Shown here piece by piece: positions 53,026 to 61,558 of a DNA stretch of 64,000 nucleotides (position 1 is its first letter; the number at the start of each line of letters is the position of its first letter). Made by a program: the position numbers and the translations under genes. Location: positions 1-64,000 of the forward strand of contig RDZE01000025.1 of assembly GCA_004293905.1 (NCBI GenBank), read 5' to 3'. The DNA comes from Cytophagales bacterium (GTDB lineage Bacteria > Bacteroidota > Bacteroidia > Cytophagales > Microscillaceae). The notes under the pieces are model-generated. The model saw only the letters and a program-made list of their open reading frames with translations. It had not been told where the DNA came from and ran no database searches.

Positions 53026-53450
53026 TATACTTGCAATTTTTTTAGTACGTTGAGTGCTAATTCTTTCGCCATTTCCATTGTGGGGACGATGGTTGTAAAT
53101 AGTCCTGTTTGGTTTACATTTTCGTACATAAACTCTACTGAGAGTTTTGCGGTGAGGGAGGTGGCATCAAGTACTATTTCGGCTTTGAGTCCTTTTTGGA
53201 CAATGGTGGGAAACCATACTTGTTCGAGCCATTCGTTGGTTTCTGGGGGCACGACTTCTAAAAATTGGTAGTCGGTAATCATAATTTTGATGGCATTTTT
53301 CTCAACATATTCAAATGGGAAGTGCAATGCTTTCATTGCCTCTTCATCGTCTAAGAGCCAAAATCCTTTCCAATAGCCAAAAATAGTTTGGGGCACTTCC
53401 TCCGAGATGTCGTATAGCTCGGCGTATTGATTTTCGAATATTTTTTTCAT
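53022..53450 (-). CDS. STAS/SpoIIAA-like hypothetical protein, paralogue of 25091-25504
   Basis: A 142-residue cytoplasmic protein with alternating strands and helices and no DSSG phosphosite. It aligns with the protein at 25091-25504 over its whole length, including the opening IFENQYAEL (IYNSQFLEM in the other), the middle TNEWLEQVWFP (MQEWANQNFYP), a GLKAEIVL strand (GSRKFSLVI) and a long C-terminal helix. The two are paralogues of an unnamed STAS-like family. It is convergent with a SpoIIE phosphatase, overlapping by four bases, and divergent from an NHLP exporter with a 173-base gap. A regulatory role with the phosphatase is possible but not shown. Confidence 0.55.
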   Translation of the reverse strand: MKKIFENQYAELYDISEEVPQTIFGYWKGFWLLDDEEAMKALHFPFEYVEKNAIKIMITDYQFLEVVPPETNEWLEQVWFPTIVQKGLKAEIVLDATSLTAKLSVEFMYENVNQTGLFTTIVPTMEMAKELALNVLKKLQVY

Positions 53451-53562
53451 GGTTCAGTGAGAATTGTGATATTTCTTTTGATACGCTAATGTTAGTAGAA
53501 TGGTTTTATGGTGGCAAATCGAGATTGTAAATTTGGCATAATTTATCAAAAAAGAGTTAAGT

Positions 53563-53594
53563 TTTGTAATTTTTATTTTTTCTCTTTACTTTTG
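53563..53594 (+). promoter_or_regulatory. Promoter of the NHLP-type exporter gene
   Basis: TTTG at 53563-53566 and TACTTTTG at 53587-53594 are exactly 20 bases apart. The exporter ATG follows 29 bases later. Confidence 0.6.
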
Positions 53595-53623
53595 ATTTTT
53601 ATAGCACTAAATAATAATATGCC

Positions 53624-56605
53624 ATGAATTTGACTTCTACTGACGCTGGTTTTAGTATTGATGAGGTACTTTTGGAAGAATTGAAAGGGATAGCCTTAGA
53701 AAAGACGATGACTGTTACTACGCCTTTTCTTTTGGACAATCCTGATAAAGTTTGGTTGATTGGGAGCGGAAGTGTGAGTTTGTACACGGTACAGTTGGTG
53801 AATGGTCAGGAAACGGGGAAGCGTTTTTATTTTTCTGATTTTGGTTCGCACGAGTGGCTTTTGGGGTTCGATATTAGTAGTAGTCATTTTGAGGTGGCTT
53901 TCTCAGTAGATGCCAATGAAGATACACTGTTGTATGAGATGAACTTTGAGGATTTCCACGCCTTATTTAATAAGTCGGAGCAGTGGAAACAAGCAATTGT
54001 TGATGGGGTGGAGAATTGGTTAGAGAAATTGTTTGCAGCTATAGCTGATAATGAGATTCATCCGAAGGTATTGCCCGACTTTTCAGTGAAGGCAGAAGAT
54101 AGACTTATTTTGAAAAAAGGGGAAAAGATTTCATCGCAGCGGGGTGTTTTGTGGTCTAAGTTTTCTATTAAGGAAAGTGATTCTCTGCGCATCAATAGCA
54201 TCAGTACGCTAAAGACTGAAAATACAATTAATTTATTGGTGCCTCTTTCGCGAAAGACTTTTTTTGAGTCTACGCGCAATATTGGTATGCGTTTTTTTGA
54301 AACGAAGCAAGCATTGGAAGAGTCAGAGGCTTGGGTAGGCTTGCGAGTTTTGGAGAATAGCATTTTGGAGATAGAAAAAGCCGAGATAGACTATAACAAT
54401 GAAAAAGAGCGGGAGTTATTGCAACAAAAATATGAAATGCAATACTCAAAGACATTAGAGGCATTGCAACAAACGGAGGCTATTTTAAATAAAAACAAGG
54501 TAGATAAGTATGCGAAGCGGTTGCGGTTGGATACCGAAAATCATTTGTATGATGCTTGTCAGATAGTTGGTAGTTGGAATGATATTCTTTTCGATTTACC
54601 GCCCGAGGAGGATAATTTAGAGGGAGAAAGTTTAGACCCCTTGGGTGATATTTGTAGGGCTTCACAAATACGATATAGAGAGATTTTTTTAAGGAAAAAT
54701 TGGTGGAAGCAAGATAATGGGGCGTTGTTAGGTTTTTTGAAGGCGAACAATCACCCTGTGGCGTTGATGCCTACTGGCGGAGGTTATGATGCTTATGACC
54801 CTGAAACGAAAGATACTTTTAATATCAGAAACAAAGAAGAGGCTGAAATGATAGATGCTTTGGCTTATACTTTTTATAAGCCTTTTCCTAATAAAGTACT
54901 TACGCTTTGGGATATTGTCCGTTTTGGGGTTTTTAAGGACTACAAAGAGGTTTTTTTATTGATTCTGATGGGCTTGATGGCTACAAGCGTGGGGCTTTCT
55001 GTGCCTATTTTCACGGCAGTATTGTTTGATTATGTAGTGCCTAATGCTGATAGATTCCAGATATTACATATTGGTGTTGCTCTTTTTGCGGCGATGGTGG
55101 GTTTTATTTTATTTGAAATTACTGAAAATTTCGCGCTTCTGCGGCTGGAAACACGTATGGAGAGTCGTTTGCAATCGGCGGTTTGGGATAGGCTTTTAGA
55201 CCTTCCGCCTACTTTTTTTAGGCAATTTACTACGGGGGATTTGGCTGAAAGAGCTATGGGGATTAATGAAATCAGGAAAATGTTGTCGGGGGTTGTGGTA
55301 ACATCGCTTTTGGGCAGTTTGTTTTCGTTGCTTAATTTTGGTTTATTGTTCTTTTTTAGTGCTTCATTGGCTTGGTTGGCTTTTTCTATTGCTTTGTTTC
55401 AGTTGTTGGTGGTTTATTGGCTTGGGCGTTGGCAGATTGGGCAGGAAAAAAAGGTACTCGAGTACGAAGGAAAAACACAAGGGATTGTTTTACAACTGCT
55501 AACGGGCATTGCTAAATTTAGAGTAACAGGTACGGAAATAAGGGCTTTTACGCATTGGCTCAATCATTATAACAAGCAGAAAAAATATGCTTATCGCGCG
55601 GAACATATTCAGAACATACAAAGTACTTTTAATGGTGCGATGCCTATTGTGGCTAATGCTTTGATTTTTATGGTGTTGATGCAGAATTTGGAAAATAATG
55701 GAATTAGTACGGGGGCTTTTTTGGCTTTTGAATCTGCATTTGGAAGTTTTTTGGCGGCTATGTTGGGTATGAGTACTTCTTTGATGACTATTTTTCAGGT
55801 GATGCCAATTTATGAAAGAACGAAACCGATTTTGGAAACATTGCCCGAAACCAATGAGTCAAAGACGAATCCGGGGAAATTGCGTGGCGATATAGAGATT
55901 AATCAATTAGATTTTAAGTATGAAAAAGACGGTCCTTTTATATTGCAGGATATTAACATTAGCTTAACTGCGGGTGATTATGTGGCTTTTGTGGGTCCGT
56001 CGGGTTCGGGGAAATCAACATTAGTAAGGCTTTTGTTGGGTTTTGAGCAATTTGATGCGGGTAATATTTATTATGATGAGCACGAGTTGGGTAAGTTAGA
56101 TTTGCGTTTGGTACGTAGACAGATAGGAGTTGTATTGCAGGAAGGCGAATTGATGCCTGGTGATATTTTATCTAATATCATTGGCAATTCGGCACATTTG
56201 ACGGTGGAAGATGCTTGGGAAGCGGCTAAGTTGGCAGCATTGGAAGAGGACATTAAGCAGATGCCTATGGGTATGCACACGATTATTAATGAGGGAGCTA
56301 CAACACTTTCAGGGGGGCAAAAACAACGATTATTAATCGCAAAAACGATTGTAAATAAGCCTTCTATCATCATTTTTGATGAAGCAACGAGTGCTTTGGA
56401 TAACAGAACTCAAAGTATTGTTACGGATAGTTTAAATAAACTCCAAGCAACTCGTATTGTGATTGCTCATAGGTTGAGTACTATTAAAGATGTAGATAAG
56501 ATTTTTGTTTTCGATAAGGGTCGCATTGTTCAAGCGGGTAGCTTTGAAGAACTTATGGCTGTTGAGGGCTTGTTCAAGGAATTGGCTTCGCGTCAGATAG
56601 AGTAA
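53624..56605 (+). CDS. NHLP-type (nitrile hydratase leader peptide) ABC exporter, permease/ATPase fusion
   Basis: A 993-residue fused half-transporter. Residues 1-130 resemble the cupin-like/cyclic-nucleotide-binding-like N-terminal domain of the NHLM_micro_ABC2 family (FLLDNPDKVWLIGSGSVSLY near 36-55). A charged coiled region lies near 240-300 and a further soluble region near 300-430. Transmembrane helices fill about 440-720. The ATPase has Walker A GPSGSGKST near 791-799, signature LSGGQ near 895-899 and Walker B IIIFDEATSAL near 915-925, with a switch His in IVIAHRLST. In known systems such proteins export ribosomally made peptides with an NHLP leader, partnered by a C39-peptidase transporter. 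No partner, modification enzyme or precursor is visible here. Confidence 0.82.
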   Translation: MNLTSTDAGFSIDEVLLEELKGIALEKTMTVTTPFLLDNPDKVWLIGSGSVSLYTVQLVNGQETGKRFYFSDFGSHEWLLGFDISSSHFEVAFSVDANEDTLLYEMNFEDFHALFNKSEQWKQAIVDGVENWLEKLFAAIADNEIHPKVLPDFSVKAEDRLILKKGEKISSQRGVLWSKFSIKESDSLRINSISTLKTENTINLLVPLSRKTFFESTRNIGMRFFETKQALEESEAWVGLRVLENSILEIEKAEIDYNNEKERELLQQKYEMQYSKTLEALQQTEAILNKNKVDKYAKRLRLDTENHLYDACQIVGSWNDILFDLPPEEDNLEGESLDPLGDICRASQIRYREIFLRKNWWKQDNGALLGFLKANNHPVALMPTGGGYDAYDPETKDTFNIRNKEEAEMIDALAYTFYKPFPNKVLTLWDIVRFGVFKDYKEVFLLILMGLMATSVGLSVPIFTAVLFDYVVPNADRFQILHIGVALFAAMVGFILFEITENFALLRLETRMESRLQSAVWDRLLDLPPTFFRQFTTGDLAERAMGINEIRKMLSGVVVTSLLGSLFSLLNFGLLFFFSASLAWLAFSIALFQLLVVYWLGRWQIGQEKKVLEYEGKTQGIVLQLLTGIAKFRVTGTEIRAFTHWLNHYNKQKKYAYRAEHIQNIQSTFNGAMPIVANALIFMVLMQNLENNGISTGAFLAFESAFGSFLAAMLGMSTSLMTIFQVMPIYERTKPILETLPETNESKTNPGKLRGDIEINQLDFKYEKDGPFILQDINISLTAGDYVAFVGPSGSGKSTLVRLLLGFEQFDAGNIYYDEHELGKLDLRLVRRQIGVVLQEGELMPGDILSNIIGNSAHLTVEDAWEAAKLAALEEDIKQMPMGMHTIINEGATTLSGGQKQRLLIAKTIVNKPSIIIFDEATSALDNRTQSIVTDSLNKLQATRIVIAHRLSTIKDVDKIFVFDKGRIVQAGSFEELMAVEGLFKELASRQIE

Positions 56606-57612
56606 ATTTTCTGCATTATTTCTTTAGCAGTCATTTTTGGGCTTCCTTGTTTTTTTGTTTCTGCTTCTTTGATGAGTTGCACAATGGCTGTGTTATAAGG
56701 AGTTTTTAGTTGGTATTGTTGTGCCAATTTTACTATTTCACCATTGAGATAGTCTATTTCAGTAATTCGTTTTTTTTCTAAATCTTCCCACATAGAGCTA
56801 CGTGCTTGTGGGTCTATTTTTATCATGCTGGCGGCTACTCTTTGGAAAATTCCATTGGGGAGCAGTAAAATATAAGGAATGATATTGGGGCGTACTTTTC
56901 CTAATTTTTGTGGTTTTATTTTGGCTTTTTTCAGTGTTTTTAGCCCTTCTTTGATGGCATTTGCTACTATTTTACGATAGAGTGGTTGGTTGAGTTCTTC
57001 ACTGATGGGTATGCCCGCAAGTGCATTGACGGCATTGTTTAGGTTGAGCATGAGTTTTCCCCAAAGTACATTTTTCATGTGAGGGGCTGTATAGGCTTCT
57101 AACTTTGCATTGATGAGTAGTTGTTTGATGTTTTCGGCTTGGGGTGTTTGCTCAAAGATAAGCTCACCGCTTGTTCCTTGATGGAAATGTCCATTGCCTT
57201 TATTGATTACGTTGTAAGGCACCATACCTGCCCATATATGCATATTGGATACGTCTGCAAATACATTTTTAATAATTTCAGCATTGTTGATTCCATTTTG
57301 AAAACTGATGATGATGGTATTGGGTGAGGCGTATTGTTTTATTTGCAGACTTGCTTCTTCGGTATTTCCCATTTTTACGGTCAGGAGAATGAGTGAGCAT
57401 TGAGCGAGGGCTTCGGGCGTTGTTGCATAAGAAATTTTATTGGGATTAATGGTAAAATCTTCACCTTTGAATGTAGTGATGCGGAGTCCATTTTGGGTGA
57501 GGGCTTCTTGTTGGTATTTTCGCCCTACCATTACTACTTCGTTGCCTGCCTTGATGAGGTAAGCGGCTAAAAAACAACCGATACTACCTGCTCCCATGAT
57601 GCCTATTTTCAT
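56593..57612 (-). CDS. panE: 2-dehydropantoate 2-reductase family protein
   Basis: Ketopantoate reductase converts 2-dehydropantoate to pantoate with NADPH in coenzyme A synthesis. The Rossmann motif GAGSIG is at residues 7-12, the catalytic Lys is likely in VLWGKLMLNLNNAVNAL near 181-197 (KLMLN pattern), and the C-terminal SSMWEDLEKKRITEIDYLNGE near 287-307 is family-typical, with its Ser and Glu as substrate contacts. At 339 residues it is slightly longer than average. The start overlaps the end of the upstream large membrane protein by four bases, an odd partner for pan genes, so a different substrate is possible. Confidence 0.85.
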   Translation of the reverse strand: MKIGIMGAGSIGCFLAAYLIKAGNEVVMVGRKYQQEALTQNGLRITTFKGEDFTINPNKISYATTPEALAQCSLILLTVKMGNTEEASLQIKQYASPNTIIISFQNGINNAEIIKNVFADVSNMHIWAGMVPYNVINKGNGHFHQGTSGELIFEQTPQAENIKQLLINAKLEAYTAPHMKNVLWGKLMLNLNNAVNALAGIPISEELNQPLYRKIVANAIKEGLKTLKKAKIKPQKLGKVRPNIIPYILLLPNGIFQRVAASMIKIDPQARSSMWEDLEKKRITEIDYLNGEIVKLAQQYQLKTPYNTAIVQLIKEAETKKQGSPKMTAKEIMQKIYSI

Positions 57613-59459
57613 ATTGTTTGCATTATTTTAAAGTATTCTATTTTTATTTCCATTGTTTCATTGACTAAAAAACCAAATAAATTTCCAAAACAGGGTTCAT
57701 AATCGATGATGGTGAGTAATTTTCCATTGGCATAAAATTTTATTTCTTTGTTTACTTTCTTGATTTTGAGGTAGTTAGTACTATAGTATTGATGAATGTG
57801 TGGGGAGGGCGTCCATTGGACTATTTTGACAGTATTGCCATGTTCCCATTTGGTGATTTTGTAACTACCAATGGCATCTATGCTAAACTCAAATTCATTA
57901 TCACTGTCTTTTCGTCCCCAAATGATTCCGAAGCCGTAATTGTCTACGCCTGCAAGAAAAGAAATACGACTTTCTATGGAAAAGTCTTTTGAAAAATCTA
58001 TCTCTATGGGTACGTAAGAAGTCCAGCCTCCTTTTGTTTTTTTATGTTTAATGAAGTATCCATAAAAAATATTCATTTGTACTTGTTCTGTATCGGTTTC
58101 TTTCCAATTGTTTTGGTTGTCTTTAAAATCGTCTTCTATCAGTATTTTCCATTGTTTGGGTTGAAGGTTTGGATTTTGGTAGGCTAATGCCGTTGATAGC
58201 CAAGGAATTTGGTAAAAAGTTTTCCCGTTGGGCTCTGTTTGAGTTTCTACTTGCAGTTTTTTTTGGGTAGTTTCTGATAGATATATTTTTGAGGCATCAA
58301 TTTTTTCGGTTTGTCCTAAAATTTTGAATATAGCTTCTAACTCACTCAGGTATTGGTTTTTTATGTTTATGAATATATTTTGGAAAAATACGATGGTTCT
58401 TTTTATTAAAAGTATTAAAAATACGAATAAGTATGGAAAAAAGGGGAATCCTAACATAATAGTAATCCAGAACATGAACTCTACATCGCTATGCGCAATT
58501 CTCTTATTTCGCCACCATGTATAGAAAAATATATACCAAACAAATATAAGCGGCAACCCTATAGCCCATAAAGATGCCCAAAAACCTTTGATGGTGTTTT
58601 GATAAAGTTTGAAATTGAAAAAGGCGGGCGGGTATTTTTCTTCCCAAACAGTAGGTATGTCTTCAATCTCAATGGCTTTTGTTTGTTGTTCATGCAATTG
58701 AGGAAAATAGTAAATGATATTTTCGGCGTTGGCATCGAGTACGATTTCACCATCATAGTTCGCGATGAGCTGTGTGGCTTCGGTTTCGGCTTTTTCTTTT
58801 GCCCAACCAGTACGTTTTATGATGTCGGCAATGGTGATGCTGCCTTTATTGGCTGTAATGAGTTCTAACAATATTTTCTCATAAGCCAATTTATCCATTG
58901 GTTTTATTGAAAATTGAAAAATGGGCGGTGTGTCAAAATAATCGGCTCCGAATATGTACTCTATAAAATCGGCGGCTCTATTGCTTGTGGTGTCTAAGGC
59001 TTTTTCCAAAAAATCAGATTTTCCAAAAAGTGCAGTGATGAGATAGATAAAGATGTAAAAAGGAAAACTATAGAGAGACAATAAAATGAATCCTAATAAA
59101 AAAAGCAGAAATATTATCAATCCTATTAATTTCCAAGCCATTAACAAAGGATAGTAAATACCATTAATAAGTATTTTTTTTGTTTGGTCAAGATATTTTT
59201 TAAGGGTATGCTCTTGTATAGGTTGGTTGAAATCGAAATGATACACAAGTTCATGCTTGTTATTGAAGTATACTTTACAAACATAAAGACTCATCAATGC
59301 GCGCAATGTGGGCTCTACCCAAATAGTAGCTATTCCTGTACTGATGACCACTTCTTGGAGAGTGAAACCTTGCTTCTTTTTAGTAGCAAATTGCTGAATA
59401 ATTTTCAGGTATTTTGCTTGTTCAAAATCGGCTTTGTCTATCTTTTTATCTTTTGCCAT
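57609..59459 (-). CDS. Membrane protein with two winged-helix-like modules and a jelly-roll C-terminal domain
   Basis: A 616-residue protein I cannot assign to a family. Residues 12-75 and 190-265 look like two copies of the same winged-helix-like module: each runs K-x-x-I, a Gly-x-x-T/I-x-x-x-V/I turn, TG, and ends in a YHF or YYF strand. Between them lie transmembrane helices near 105-150, and further helices near 280-345. Residues 450-616 form a concanavalin-like beta jelly roll, with DDFKDNQNNW near 450 and WGRKDSDNEFEF in the middle. The function is unknown. It overlaps panE by four bases, so the pair is cotranscribed. Confidence 0.6.
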   Translation of the reverse strand: MAKDKKIDKADFEQAKYLKIIQQFATKKKQGFTLQEVVISTGIATIWVEPTLRALMSLYVCKVYFNNKHELVYHFDFNQPIQEHTLKKYLDQTKKILINGIYYPLLMAWKLIGLIIFLLFLLGFILLSLYSFPFYIFIYLITALFGKSDFLEKALDTTSNRAADFIEYIFGADYFDTPPIFQFSIKPMDKLAYEKILLELITANKGSITIADIIKRTGWAKEKAETEATQLIANYDGEIVLDANAENIIYYFPQLHEQQTKAIEIEDIPTVWEEKYPPAFFNFKLYQNTIKGFWASLWAIGLPLIFVWYIFFYTWWRNKRIAHSDVEFMFWITIMLGFPFFPYLFVFLILLIKRTIVFFQNIFINIKNQYLSELEAIFKILGQTEKIDASKIYLSETTQKKLQVETQTEPNGKTFYQIPWLSTALAYQNPNLQPKQWKILIEDDFKDNQNNWKETDTEQVQMNIFYGYFIKHKKTKGGWTSYVPIEIDFSKDFSIESRISFLAGVDNYGFGIIWGRKDSDNEFEFSIDAIGSYKITKWEHGNTVKIVQWTPSPHIHQYYSTNYLKIKKVNKEIKFYANGKLLTIIDYEPCFGNLFGFLVNETMEIKIEYFKIMQTI

Positions 59460-59527
59460 AGGCTCAAAAGTACAAAAATCATTCTAAAAGAGGGAATAAA
59501 AAAATCATAACATTTTTTGGGCTTTTT

Positions 59528-59559
59528 TTTGTTTTTTTAAAAGAGTTGTTATACTTTTG
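59528..59559 (+). promoter_or_regulatory. Promoter of the tandem DUF3857 genes
   Basis: TTTG at 59528-59531 and TACTTTTG at 59552-59559 are exactly 20 bases apart, 30 bases before the ATG. Confidence 0.6.
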
Positions 59560-59589
59560 GGCACTTATGTTTAAATAACCATTATATTT

Positions 59590-61554
59590 ATGCAACTAAA
59601 ATCCTTACTAACAACCTTACTCATTCTACTTGTTTCTTCTTTGGTTTTTGCACAAGGCAAAAAAATGGGAGATGTAGATAAAAACACCCTTTCAGCAACT
59701 GCATATCCTATTGACAGCAGTGCTGAAGCGATTGTGCTCTTCGATATCGCCAAAACAAGCATTGAGCCAGTCGGTGTAGGCGATGAATTACAATTAGTAA
59801 CCGAAAGGCATCTCAGAATCAAAATTCTTAAGAAAGAAGGTTATGACTATGCTAACATAGAAATTCCCTACTATATAGCCAGCGCAAGTGATAAAGAAGA
59901 TGTAACGAATATCAAAGGCTTTACACATGTCTTGGAAAATGGGCAAATACAGAGCTATAAATTAGAGAACACTAGTATTTTTAACGAAAAAGTGAGCGAA
60001 AACAAAGGTGTCAAAAAAATAGCGATGCCCAATGTAAAAGAAGGTGCAGTGATAGAAGTTTCATATAGATTTGTTTCCAAATACCTATTTACTATCGACG
60101 ATTGGTATTTTCAGGGGCGAATACCTAAACTTTGGAGCGAAATCACTTTCAAATGCCCTACTTTTTATATCTTCAGCTTCCCACAACAAGGGTATCATAA
60201 GGGCATTGCCATAGATAAAAGCATAGAAATCACTAATTATGGCTACAGCAATAATGTTTATAAATGGGTAGCCAGTAACGTTCCTGCATTGAAAAAAGAG
60301 GATTATACCATCAGTGCTGCTGCTTATATCTCTAAAATGAAATTCCAATTAGAATCTATAGCTTACCCCAATCGTCCTGTGGAGAATTTCTTAAAGAGTT
60401 GGGAGGATATAGCAAAATTATTGTTAGAAAGTGAAAGTTTTGGCAAGTTAGTTAAAGACAATGGCTATGTGAAAAATATTGCTGATTCATTGCTTTTGCT
60501 CACCAATAGTGCTGATAATGATGCCAAAATAAATACCTTGATGAATTATCTGAAAAAAAATATTGCTTGGGACGAAAACAATAACATTTACACATCAAAA
60601 AGTTTTAGGGGGTTGCTCAACGAAGGTAAAAGCAACTCTGCGGGCATCAATCTTTCTTTGGTAGCCATGCTCCGTGCGGCTAAAATAGATGCCTACCCTA
60701 TTTTGGTTTGTACTAAAGACCATGGCTTCGCGAGTAGATATATAGTTTCGCAAAGTACTTTTAATACTGTTTTGGCAGCCATAAAAGTGAGCGATGGTTA
60801 TCTCATTTTAGATGCCACACGCACCTACCTGCCCAATAATTTTATTCCTGACGAATGTTTGAATGGAGAAGGACTCATCATAAAAGATGTAGGCGCAGTA
60901 GAATGGTTTGCAATTAACACTAAAAAGGGTGCTACCACAACGATATCAAGCACACTCCAACCCGATGCGGAAGGTATTATGAAAGGAAAAATAGAAATTG
61001 CTTATAAAGACTATGCCGCAATCGGCAATCGCTCGCAAATTCATGAGGATACCAAAGAAACCTTCTTAAAAGAAATCATAGAAGGAAGTAATTACGAAAT
61101 TCAGAACTCAGAATTTAAAAAATTAGAAGAAGTAAGCCCTGATTTGCAACTTACCTTAGAGGTAGTGAGTCAAGAATCGCTCTTATTGGGCAATATGATG
61201 TATATTACTCCTTTTACTTTCAAAAAATTTGAGGAAAACCCTTTCAAACAAGAAACACGCATCTTGCCCGTAGACTTCCCTTATAACATACAAGAGTCTA
61301 ATTTGGTTACGATTGCCATTCCTGAGGGTTTTGTAGTAGAAACACTTCCAAGCAATTTGAGCATAGCAACGCCCGATAAGAGCTTTACTTACAGCTATGT
61401 AGTAGGTGTTATGGATAAAAATATTCAGGTTAGGAGCAAAATAACCATTAATAAAACCTTTTTCTCCCCAGAAGAATACAAAAGCCTGCGCGAAATAATG
61501 GCTCAAGCCATCAATAAACAAAATGAACAAATAGTACTCAAAAAAACGCCCTAA
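59590..61554 (+). CDS. Exported DUF3857/transglutaminase-like protein, catalytic residues not conserved
   Basis: A 654-residue exported protein with a signal peptide ending at FAQG near residue 24. Residues 60-215 match the DUF3857 domain, residues 285-420 the transglutaminase-like domain, and the rest a DUF3858-like C-terminal part. At the usual Cys position the sequence reads GKSNSAGINLSLVAML near 346-361, so Ser replaces Cys, and the expected His position reads FNTVLAA. The DUF3857 families of this phylum often vary at this point. Its likely role is binding or structural in the periplasm. The second gene starts four bases after its stop and is a close relative. Confidence 0.78.
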   Translation: MQLKSLLTTLLILLVSSLVFAQGKKMGDVDKNTLSATAYPIDSSAEAIVLFDIAKTSIEPVGVGDELQLVTERHLRIKILKKEGYDYANIEIPYYIASASDKEDVTNIKGFTHVLENGQIQSYKLENTSIFNEKVSENKGVKKIAMPNVKEGAVIEVSYRFVSKYLFTIDDWYFQGRIPKLWSEITFKCPTFYIFSFPQQGYHKGIAIDKSIEITNYGYSNNVYKWVASNVPALKKEDYTISAAAYISKMKFQLESIAYPNRPVENFLKSWEDIAKLLLESESFGKLVKDNGYVKNIADSLLLLTNSADNDAKINTLMNYLKKNIAWDENNNIYTSKSFRGLLNEGKSNSAGINLSLVAMLRAAKIDAYPILVCTKDHGFASRYIVSQSTFNTVLAAIKVSDGYLILDATRTYLPNNFIPDECLNGEGLIIKDVGAVEWFAINTKKGATTTISSTLQPDAEGIMKGKIEIAYKDYAAIGNRSQIHEDTKETFLKEIIEGSNYEIQNSEFKKLEEVSPDLQLTLEVVSQESLLLGNMMYITPFTFKKFEENPFKQETRILPVDFPYNIQESNLVTIAIPEGFVVETLPSNLSIATPDKSFTYSYVVGVMDKNIQVRSKITINKTFFSPEEYKSLREIMAQAINKQNEQIVLKKTP

Positions 61555-61558
61555 ATCT

